Assembly: GCF_022682495.2 (NCBI RefSeq)
Contig: NC_071392.1
Location: forward strand, 109,234,896-109,298,895
Length of the DNA stretch: 64,000 nucleotides
Direction of reading: 5' to 3'
Origin: Desmodus rotundus
Taxonomy: Eukaryota; Chordata; Mammalia; Chiroptera; Phyllostomidae
Within the stretch, counting starts at the first letter, position 1, and each line of letters starts with the position of its first letter. Position numbers and translations under genes: made by a program. The notes beneath the pieces were generated by a model that saw only the letters and a list, made by a program, of their open reading frames with translations, made no database searches and was not told where the DNA came from. Shown here piece by piece: positions 55,091-64,000 of this stretch.

Positions 55091-55694
55091 TCCATAGCAA
55101 GAAAACCTCCCAGCCCGGTCCGCAGGCTCCCCATGCCCACGTTGACATGGCCCCGTCCCACTACACTCACTGCCCACCCAGCCATGTGCTCACACCGCCC
55201 ACACCTTCACGGGGCCACTGTCACTTTAGCTGCAGCCCTCTATCCATGCAGACTCCTAAGAAAACTCCAGAAGCAAACAAAGTGTCCTCTGTGCCTTTGT
55301 GTCCCCAAGATTCAGGACAGTGCCCTGCGCCGGGCAGGTGCACAGGAAAGGTCAGTGATGACGCAAAAACTCTGCTTGGAAGCAGTATTGCAGGCGAGGT
55401 TGTGTGGGGTGGGGGAGGGCCAGGAGAATCTCACTGGTGTCATCTCAGAGTCACATGAAGGACCTTGGAGAAATCAAGAAGAATATTAGAGAAGCCAAAA
55501 GATAAATAATGTATTGATTTTCCAAGAAAAAGGAAGTCAGATTCAATCTCAAGAAAAATTCTAGGCCTTCCTATTAAATGGTCAGTTGGCAACTAATTTG
55601 CAAAGAATGAGGCAATTACCAAGAGCTAATGTCCATCCCTAGAGAATACCTGATGAAATTATTCTAATTTGCCTTTTGACAAGATACCCGTGCT
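55091..55694. other. No gene seen; unassigned sequence
   Basis: Overlapping frames of 103 and 118 codons (55133-55489) share a GC-rich stretch and have no domains. Confidence 0.45.
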
Positions 55695-56215
55695 TGGGCC
55701 TGATAATATCTGTATTTCAGACAAGTATTCACTTGACAAGTATTTATAGAAGGGACATCCTAGGCAGGCCCTGTGCTTGTACTTCAGACCCAGCGTGAAT
55801 AAAACAGGCAGAACTCATGTCCTGGTGGGGGCTGCACGTGGTGCACGGCTCAGCCAGCACACAGCCAGGTAACATCAAAGGCAATGAGTTCACGGCGGAA
55901 AACCAAGGCAAGCCACGGAGATAGGCTGACGAGGAGGCAGGTCAGAGCATCAAATAGCGTGTTTTGGGAAAGATGTCACAAAGAGGATATTGTGGCCGAG
56001 TCTGAAGGAACTGGGAGGAGGGGGCCAGGCAGATACCTGGGGCTGGACCATCCCGGGCTGAAGGAACAGCCTGGGCTAAAGCCAAAGGGGTGCTTGCAAG
56101 GCTGTGTGAGGAGCAGCAGGCCAGTGTGGCTGAAGAACAGAGAGCCCGGGGGAAGGTGAAGGGGAGGAAGATACGGGAGGACATGTGTAGAACGAGAGTT
56201 TGGCTTTAATTAAGA
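55695..56215 (-). mobile_element. L2 LINE 3' part
   Basis: 'caggccctgtgcttgtactt', 'gagataggctgacgagga'-type blocks, 'gcagcaggccagtgtggctg' and 'aagaacagagagcccggggg' are minus-strand L2. Confidence 0.7.
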
Positions 56216-56394
56216 GTGTAGAAGGCCTGTGGCCTGGGTGTACCTACGTGCAGCAACTCGGAGTCAAGCAAGACAGGAGAACATGCCTCTTAAATGTTTT
56301 TTGGAAACATTAATGAAGTAAACAAGTGAATGGGAGAGTATGGTAAAGGACAGCTTTAAAAATCAAAGACCTGGGTTTAATACACAGCACCTAA

Positions 56395-57215
56395 AACCCA
56401 GCAATTCCAGTCCTAGATATATACCCAACAGAAAAGTGGACCGGCTCACCCAAAGGCATGGACTCTAGAACATTCAAAGCAGCACTGTTCACAATTTCCA
56501 AAAATGCCCGTCAGCAGAAAAATGGATGAGCACACTGCCGCACACGCACACCGTGGGAAACTCCACAGCAAAGAGAGTGAATGCTACACAGCTTCATGCG
56601 ATAACATGTGTGAATCTCACAAAGGTAATGTGAACAAAAGAAGCCAGAAGCGAGAGTTTTATACTGTATGATTCCATGTACATAAAGTTCAAAAATGGGC
56701 AAAACCAATCTATGCCGTAAATCCAGGAGACTGTGGGACTTAGTTCTTGATCTGGGTGCTGATTACTCAAGAATAAACAGTTTGTGAAAACTCATCGAGC
56801 TTATTTCACTTAGCATCATGCTCCATATGATCTCACCTTTAACTGGAATATAATCAACAAAAGAAAAAAGCAAAAACAAAATATAACCAGAGACATTGCA
56901 GTTAAGAGCAGTCTAACAATAGCCAGAGGGGAGTGGGGGAAGGAATAGTGGGGGGAGGGGTTTTCAGGAACTACTATAAAGGACCCGTGGACAAAACCAA
57001 GGGGTAGGGTGGAGGCGGGGGAGGGAGGTGGGTTTGGCTGTGGTGGGGTGGAGGGGTGGGGAGAAAATGCAGACAACTGTAATTGAACAGCGATAAAAAA
57101 AATGTTAAATAAATAAATAAATAATAAAAACATTAAGAAAACTCGTCAAGCTACACAAGTGGGATCTAAATACTTTTCTGTGTGTGCTACACTTCTAAAA
57201 GTTACATATAAAAAT
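56395..57215 (+). mobile_element. Old LINE-1 3' end split by a bat L1
   Basis: 56395-56801: 'aattccagtcctagatatat', 'attcaaagcagcactgttca', 'actgtatgattccatgtaca', 'gatctgggtgctgattactc'. 57153-57215 resumes with the L1 end ('acttttctgtgtgtgctaca'). Confidence 0.9.
56786..57152 (+). mobile_element. Bat LINE-1 3' end with 16-bp target duplication
   Basis: Insert 56802-57136: 'gatctcacctttaactggaa', 'caaaatataaccagagacat', 'taacaatagccagagg', a G-rich tract (56925-57062), 'agacaactgtaattgaacag' and an A-rich tail with AAAT repeats. Flanks 'gaaaactcatcgagct' (56786-56801) and 'gaaaactcgtcaagct' (57137-57152) differ at two of 16 bases. Confidence 0.95.
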
Positions 57216-57284
57216 AAGTAGTTGAGTTTAGACAAAAACCAATAAACTAGCATGACTTATTTGTTTAAAAAAGACCTGGGTTGG

Positions 57285-57450
57285 TTCAAGTTCTAGTATT
57301 TTTTAGCAAATTAACTGAGCACATTCCACAGTCTCTGTTTCCTTGTCTCTAACAGGAAGACCCTAACTAAAACCAACCAAGTCTATCACAGAGATAATGT
57401 GATGGTCAAATGGAAAATACACACAAAAGTCCTTTAGAAAATAAGTCTCG
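57285..57450 (+). mobile_element. MIR SINE, divergent
   Basis: 'ttggttcaagttctagtatt', 'agtctctgtttccttgtctc' and 'gagataatgtgatggtcaaa'. Confidence 0.6.
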
Positions 57451-59599
57451 TTATACTGCTGTTAGTGTTTCTAAGAAACCCCCACCCCGAGTGGGCGCTC
57501 CAGAATCACAGAAGACCATGGAGGTGGACCACAGGCTCGGTTCTTGCCATCTTCTCTTACAACTTTGTAAACTACTTGGGTGAAGACTTAGAAGGTGAAC
57601 ACTTCCCTTTCAAAGGCTGAGAAATAACTGAGTGGGCAAAATCAAAATGATCTCAACAAACTGGAAGGTTGGGTCAAATCCGAAAGAAGAAATTCAACAG
57701 GGATCATTCTGGCGTCACACATTGAGGTTCAAAGTAAACGGGGCCTCCGCAGAGGCTCCAGGTCAGGGGAAAAGAACGGAAAGCCTGCTGGCCCTCCTGT
57801 GAAATGAAGGGCTGTTTGGGCAGAAACAGGAACATGGGTCGTGAGAGCAGTTCCTCTTCAGTCGTCCGTGTGGCGCGGAGTGTGCCTGGAGCCCTGTGTC
57901 TGCTTCAGGGATCTGCCCTTTCCTGCCCCAGCTCAAACCAATGGTGCCAAGAATTGTGTTTGGCAGAGCACTAACCAAGTGTTAGCAACTGAGATGGACG
58001 TGGTTTGCACTGCCCCTCATTCCCCAGCCTAGACTCTGGGAGGTGGTGTGAGAACACCAGGTTTCTCTACTCCCCTTGGCATGACAACCTGGTCATCTTT
58101 CACCAGAGCCTCAGTTTCCCTCAGCAGAGATGGGCTGTGGGGCCAGGTTCTATCGTCAGACTTGGTTCTGGTCCCCAGAAAAGTCTAGAGACTCAGAGCC
58201 AATATGGGGCAGGGCAGGAGACATTCGTGGCCAAAATCTACAACAACCAGTCACGACCGAAGTCCCCTTCCTCCAACCACAAGTCCTGCTATTTTCTCTC
58301 ATGGCCCTGCTTTTAGGGAAAGGTGAAACCTGAGTCTGCCTTTGGGACACACCTGCTGCGGGTTATTCCAGACCTAGGCACTCACAAGAGAGTCATAGCT
58401 GGGGTGGGTTCGGGTTTGAGGCTCTCTGAACCTCAGCAGGAGGCAGATGGGAAAAAGAGGAAGCTGGGCCTGAGCAGGTGGGAGGCTGCCCACCTACCTG
58501 GCTGTGGTCCTGGCCCCCAGGTAGTGAGGTCAGCAGTCCAGTGTCCAGTGCCCACAGAAATAGAGCAAATTCAGCTGCACTCAGCCTAGGTCAACATTCA
58601 GATGGCTCTAGCCCAGAGCAGGACACAAGACAGAGTCTGGGGACAGAGAGACAGGGTCCAGTGGGATGGGGAAGTGCCAAGCGAGGGCCAGGAGTCAGGG
58701 CCTAGCCAAACGAAATGGAGTTAGAGCAGGACGCCAGCACCTGAGACACCCTAAGAGCTGGTCTGGTCATTGACCAGGAAGTTGTGAGTGCTGCCACGTG
58801 GCCAGAGAAATGCCACTGTCAACAGGTAGACAAGGGAGGCTAGGACCTGGTAGACATTAGGTCACACCCAGGACTAAGGGCAGAGGGCATAAGGTCAGGG
58901 AACAGAGACAGTGGCTCCCTTACCAACCCAGTTCACATGGAGCCAAGGCCTTGGTGGGATCTGCCAGGTGTGGTAAGGCTTCTGGAAATGGCGCTGACCT
59001 ATCTCAGGCCGAGGACATGTTCCTCCCTGCCAGGCCCTGTCACTGGCTGTGCCCACTATCCACCACCTGGTATTGAAACATCCCTCCAGGAAGTTGACCA
59101 TTGAGAGAAAAGCCGAGCCCATCTCTTTGTTTGCTGGGAGAGGAAATCCTACAGCAGGAATCTTGGAAAGCCATTCCTGTGGCTCATGTTACGCAGGCCT
59201 CTCTACCCTCCCGCAGAGCCACCCACTCCTGACTCCCAGCGCCTGCTCCCCTCACCCAATTCCAGCAAGCTGGCACCTCAGCAAACGGTCACATTGCAAA
59301 TAATCCCAGTGAAAATAGAACAACAGAACTCTCCAAATGTTGGTTCATTAAAACCCACTCCTGCTTTTTTTTTCCATCCCAACTCAAGGGCATTTCCCAA
59401 ACTCAGACAGACTTGTTCACATCGGTGGCTTTTGACCAGGTTTTCCAGTCACCCACTCCAGAGGGAAAAATGCAAGACTCACGATATCCCCTGGACATGA
59501 GGATTAGGGTTCCAGGCTGCTCTCTGGGGAGGCAGACTTTGCTGTTGTGTTACTTTTGTGCACATTAAAATTTTTAAAATCATAACAAAGGTTGGCTTC
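57451..59599. other. No gene seen; long stretch without recognisable repeats
   Basis: About 2.1 kb with short frames on both strands (up to 104 codons) and no repeat I can name. Repeat-poor mammalian sequence may hold regulatory DNA, but nothing specific can be pointed to. Confidence 0.45.
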
Positions 59600-59850
59600 T
59601 GTAGTTACGCCTGCTGAGGCCTCACAATGCTTGCTGTCGTAGAGGGGCTGATTACCTAACTCCATTTATCAAAGTGTCACTTCTCTGACAGGCCCTAATA
59701 AATATCCTGCCAGAGACCCCGCACCTGGCAGCCGTGCCACTCGGCAACACGCCGCTAACCTAATTTGCTAATTGCTGCTTTCCCCATTAATTCTAGTCCT
59801 GTCTTGTTTGGTGTTGACATGGAAGAAAAAGAAATAGAGTGGAAAAAACA
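59600..59850. promoter_or_regulatory. Strong candidate conserved enhancer-like element
   Basis: Repeat-free with clustered sites: 'ccatttatcaaagtgtcact' (GATA/TCF), 'cctaataaatatcctgccag', 'acctaatttgctaattgctg' (paired homeodomain), 'ttccccattaattctagtcc' (homeodomain), and CpGs kept in 'cactcggcaacacgccgcta'. Conservation not tested. Confidence 0.5.
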
Positions 59851-61369
59851 GACAAGAAAGAAAATATCTCGGGGTCCCCCACACCCAGCCCGCCCCCCAA
59901 ATCCTTCACACAACCACTCACACTCACACCTAAATACCAACTTCCTTCCTCTCCTTTTCTCATCATGGCTGGCAGAGATGAAACATTTAAAGGTGCAGGG
60001 TCCGATTTCCCAAACCAAAAATGAAGGCCCATGCCAGATGACAGGATATGAGGCTGACAATGGGGCAGTGGTGGAAATACAAGGGACTGATGGTTACTGT
60101 ACCTAAAGTCATTCTAATCAATATGGTTGCCTTTTGGTAGAGAAGAGATCAAACAGGACATCGATGGGTTAACAAGTCCAGCCAATGAGTGCTTGAATAT
60201 GGCCACAGCGTAGAGCCCTCCAGCCTTGGTCCCTCATTCCAGCCCCTCCCTGTGTCCCAGGGGAACTCTGCCTCCCTTTAGGTGTCATTCTAAGGTGGTG
60301 GTGTCTAAGATACAGCACAGGATAATGCCTAAGGTCAGACCTTCCCAGCCAGGACTGACTCCCCCAGACACCTGGGCTAGCCACACCCCTATTCCTCCTC
60401 CCTTTGACTCCTGCTAGAAGCCTCCAATGATCTTCTGTGGAGGGGTTCACTGTGGGCTGTTTGATTCTAGATCATTATAGATGAACCCACAGGTTCAAAG
60501 ACCTGTTGGAGAAGCAAAGGTGGGAAAGAGAGGATTCTAGCCACAACCAAGAAGGATGGAAGACACATTCTCTTCTCTGAGATGACAAAAGCTCCCACCA
60601 AAAAGAGAAAAAGGGGACCTGGCTCTCTCACTCTCCCACAGGTCTGGACAGGACCTCCTTCTTGGCACATGTGAGCCTTGGGCATTCTGCAGGTGACCTA
60701 ACTACCAGGAAGTAGCTGCCACAGCCAATGGTAGACATTGTTCCCAGATGCAAAGCTGTGACAAGTGAATAACCCAGGCTTCTGGGTTCTTACCTTGACA
60801 AGAATGAGCTCTCTGAGAGTTCACATCTAGCTCCAGCCTGGAGAGAACACCCAATTCTTTGTGCCCGATAACAGCACAGAACATTAATCCTTGCCACGAA
60901 GAGAGGACTGGTTGAGAGAGGGCAATGGAGCAGTGGGGAGGCAGAAACTAGGGAGAGGCCACAACCTGAGAGTTAACCAACAAGTCCTTCATTCCTTGGC
61001 TCCGTGGCCAGGTTATCACTGAGGGTGGTGGAAAGTTTAGGTCACACACTGTTGGCAGAAGACCAAGGACAACGTCCACCCATGCAGGGGGGTGAGTGCG
61101 TGCACTCCAGCCTCAGAGAATCCACAGAGGTGTCTACGTACATGTTCAGCTGTGTGCACAAAGCTGTGCGCCAGGCCTGTGTGTTGAGGATCAAAGCTCA
61201 GGCGAGCTCGTGCCCGAATGTCTCCGTCCAAGCATACCGATGGAATGGTCTGTCTACCTAACGACAAGTATGCCGGGACAGAGACAGGGAGACATGCCTT
61301 TGCATAACGCGCGGGGCTACAATATCAGACGTTAGATCTGGGCACTAACTTTTATGAATGTCTCCAATT
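59851..61369. other. No gene seen; unassigned sequence
   Basis: Short overlapping frames (up to 113 codons at 59765-60106) with no domain or splice support. Confidence 0.45.
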
Positions 61370-61690
61370 TCCCACACTCAGTCTCAAAGCAACAGCGACT
61401 ACATCAGGACTAGGACCATGTGCTTGGAACACTCCTATCCTTCTTCCTGTATCTAGAAAACTTCTATTCCTACTTCAAAGCCCAATTCCGTTGTCCCCTT
61501 CCTCCCTAATTGGCCTCCTTTGGAGAGTCTATCACAGGACTTCCATTCTATAATAGTCTTCACAACACATTCCAGTTACCTGTGTGTACATTCCCCCTTT
61601 ACTGGTCCCTGGCGTCCTCCTGTGGGCACTGTCTTATTTCTTTCTGCACCACAGCATCTGGTTCCTGACACGCGGCAGGTGGGATAAACA
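61370..61690 (+). mobile_element. L2 LINE 3' part
   Basis: 'cacatcaggactagg'-like region, 'cctacttcaaagcccaattc', 'tgtgtacattccccctttac', 'gtgggcactgtcttatttct' and 'gtgggataaacatttgcaga'. Confidence 0.8.
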
Positions 61691-62989
61691 TTTGCAGAGT
61701 GAGCTATTGACTACTGGCTCTCATATCCAGCGTTGGGCACTGGGGTCACACGTCCTTGGATCAGATGCCGGCTACAGTGCAACACAGAGACATTTGCACA
61801 CCCCTAACTCCGCTAAGCCAGCGACAGCCAGAAAAGAGGTAGGTGAGCCTGGGCTTGCTTGATCAAAGCAGGCAGTAGAGGTCCCCTGGGGTCTCCAAAG
61901 ATGTCAAGCAGGTGAGCATTCAGAAGCCATCTCCTTTCTTTTCACCACAGCCTAGAACAAGGGGAAGGCCAGGGAGTAAATAATTTTGGCCTTGAGGGCT
62001 GTGTGATCTCTGTGGCTTCTGCTCAGCTCCGCCACTTGAAAGCAGCCATAGACAATACATAAACAGATGGGCGTGGCTGCAGTCCCAAAGAACTCCACAG
62101 TCTACCAACTTCTGGTCTAGAATTGCACAGGAAAGGGAAGAGAGGTTCAGACTCACACCAGTGACAGCAATGGCCTCTAGTCATCAAGACGACCTAACCC
62201 ACTGGCACACCTTCTGGGAAACACACAGCCAGAACCCACCCCTCATTCAAACTCAGGCCAAAGCAGAGACCCGCTGGAGGATGAGCACAGGGCTGTTGTG
62301 TGTGGTTGCCCAGGCTTTACACCACACAAATCCAGGGGCTGCTGTATTTACAGACTGTGACTTGGACAACCTCCTTGTGGGTCAGCCCTGCCTGAGGGTC
62401 ACCCAGAAGCCCCATACTGTGTGGAAGATCCACTGACTGGTGGGAGGCAGCGTGCCCTCCTGGCCACTGTTTCACCAGTTCAAATACTTGATGGACACGG
62501 GCATCCCCCCCAAGATAGGGACTATGAGCCACTGCTTCTTTGGGAACAGTTCGATGGGGGCTTTCATGGTACATAGGCAGTCTAAGAGTGAGGGGTGCCA
62601 GGGCTAGAGGAGCAGTGACTGTAGGGAAATAGAGGGACAAAGGAAAGCTGCTTCTCTTGAAGCTTAAAGGGCGTGTGACCTGGGGACACAGGGCTGCCTG
62701 GGCCAGTGTGCCTGTGCTGAAGTGCCTGATTGCTTAGGGAGCCAAAGGTCAGCAGAGGCCTCTGGAAGTATCCAGCCCCTCACCCCACCTAAGAAATGTG
62801 GCTCGGGTCTGGGGAGGAGGTGGAATCCAACTGCATCTTCACAGGCTGCAGGGCCCAGCCCCTCTGAGCCAGCACAGGAACCACCCCAGGACTCGCCCCA
62901 CCCCCAGAGGCCCCCTGAGCTGGCCACCGCTGGCCCCGGTCCTTCCCAGGGTAAGCCTGCTGCCCAGACCTCAGCCATTAAACTCCACT
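61691..62989. other. No gene seen; unassigned sequence
   Basis: GC-rich toward the right end. Frames of up to 118 codons on both strands near 62660-63020 reflect composition. Confidence 0.45.
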
Positions 62990-63190
62990 GAGCTTCTGTC
63001 CAATCGCTACAGATGAACAAAATATTGCCCTGTTCCCAGTTACGTTAAAAGGGCCTAGTAAAGAATAATGGCAAAGATGCTCACAGCCAAAAGCTGCTCT
63101 TGATGGCCCTTTAAGCGAGATTTACAGCAGACATTTAGCAGTGTCCCTGGAACATTTGCTGGCACCGATCGGTGGGAAGGATGTGCGTGG
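62990..63190. promoter_or_regulatory. Candidate conserved enhancer-like element
   Basis: Repeat-free block with 'gatggccctttaagcgagat', 'ttacagcagacatttagcag', 'gcaccgatcggtgggaagga' and 'acgttaaaagggcctagtaa'. CpGs retained. Conservation not tested. Confidence 0.4.
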
Positions 63191-63479
63191 CGCCTCCCCG
63201 GGCCAGCAGGCAGGGCCATCCTTCATTCTGGGCAGCTCTGCCTGCCCCCGGTGCCGTGCCGGCTCCCCCACAGCCCTGCCCCAGCCCATCAGGCCCCTGT
63301 CTGGGCTGCCTGCTAATAATCCTGGCTGTCAGGTGCCTCAGGACAAGGCCAGCTAAAAACTACCCTGACACAGGCAGGGAGGCTGCGAGACATGCTGGAA
63401 TTGGAGGGACTGAGGCAGCGGCAGGGTGAAAGCAGAAAAGGTAGTGGGAGGTACCCTTCAGGGGTACTCTTCAGAATGG
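63191..63479. other. GC-rich sequence, no gene seen
   Basis: C-rich, a handful of CpGs, too few for a CpG island. No exon supported. Confidence 0.4.
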
Positions 63480-63700
63480 AGGGCCCTATTAACTTGTTCA
63501 TTCAACATCTATGTATTCAGCTTCTACTAATCGCCATGCAAATTTGGTAGAAAAGTGCACAAAACTAGCATGTTTTTCCCTGCCCTTATGAAACTTATTA
63601 TCTAGAGGGGAAGAGAAGTATTAAGCTATCAATAACAATCAAATATGGTCATGGTTCAGATAAGGAGAGTCCAAGGTAGGAGCAAATATGTTCCGGCTTG
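63480..63700 (-). mobile_element. L2 LINE 3' end
   Basis: 'ttgttcattcaacatctatg', 'ccctgcccttatgaaactta' and 'ttatctagaggggaagagaa' are L2 complement. Confidence 0.82.
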
Positions 63701-63704
63701 GGGC

Positions 63705-63865
63705 CACTGCTAGGGATGAGGGATTTTCTAAGACGTGGGCCACAAGCCACGTGTGGCCGCTGAGTGCTTGAAGTGTAGCTCCTGCAAATTGAAATGAGCT
63801 TCAAATGTGAAAGGCACGCAACACTTCAAAGACCTCATTATATGAAAGACGGAATACAAAACAAC
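63705..63865 (+). mobile_element. hAT-Charlie-type relic
   Basis: 'gccacaagccacgtgtggcc', 'gctgagtgcttgaagtgtag' and 'cttcaaagacctcattatat' match a common mammalian hAT repeat. Confidence 0.7.
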
Positions 63866-64000
63866 CCATTCCCCTCTGGCTTTGGGGCAGGCTCAGCCAA
63901 TAGGAGATCAGAAGGGAGAAGGAGAATGAGGCTGTGGCATTCAATGAGTTGCTTCGAATGGGCCCCACCGAGGACCTCAGCTCTTGCCAGGCAGCCGGCT

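Noticed and set aside
62798..63340. Possible CpG island promoter
   Set aside because: C-rich but with few CpGs, and no transcript or first-exon signal seen.

Overview
The window looks like a stretch of nuclear DNA from a bat. Two tRNA-derived SINEs of the bat-restricted Ves family are present (27193-27440 on +, 45054-45255 on -). Three LINE-1 tails carry the 3' end usual in bat L1s: a G-rich tract, then 'gacaactgtaat', then an A-rich end (42691-42743, 44743-44893, 56802-57136). Ves SINEs point to Yangochiroptera (vesper bats and relatives). The species cannot be told from the sequence.

I find no convincing protein-coding gene, tRNA, rRNA, CRISPR array or bacterial feature. The open reading frames are short (longest 191 codons), scattered over all frames, and often lie inside recognisable transposon relics. 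The window reads as intergenic or deep intronic DNA. It is built from ancient repeats (MIR, L2, L3/CR1, MLT1 and MLT2 LTRs, hAT relics such as MER5A and MER20, old mammalian L1 3' ends), sparse young bat insertions, and several repeat-free blocks that look like candidate conserved regulatory elements.

Layout. 1-9.6 kb: MIR, L2 and MLT1 relics, two hAT relics of one family in opposite orientation, MER20, an L1 3' end, and a strong 23-bp inverted repeat near 2.95 kb. 9.6-16.2 kb: L1 3' ends, an AT-rich L1 ORF2-like relic, and a candidate regulatory block at 13.2 kb. 16.2-20 kb: L2, a MaLR LTR, a strong candidate enhancer (17.5-17.8 kb) and a homeodomain-type inverted repeat (18.5 kb). 20-36 kb: dense LTR relics (MLT1, MLT2 in both orientations), MIRs, a hAT element with an intact 8-bp target duplication, and the first Ves SINE. 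36-41 kb: a candidate regulatory block, a MER5A split by an L1, L2, and an L3/CR1 relic. 41-47 kb: the most layered part, with a tiny L1 insertion flanked by a perfect duplication, an old L1 broken by a bat L1 and a Ves SINE, and an L1 with a 5' inversion. 47-57 kb: MLT1, L2, MIR, hAT and nested L1s, plus an exon-like open frame on the minus strand at 53.0-53.2 kb. 57-64 kb: mostly unassigned unique sequence with two more candidate regulatory blocks.

I did not find a new biological system. The best leads are the candidate regulatory blocks, the two exon-like frames, the perfect inverted repeat, and the dated insertion events. All family names come from recognition by eye; RepeatMasker with a bat library and a multi-mammal alignment would be the deciding checks.
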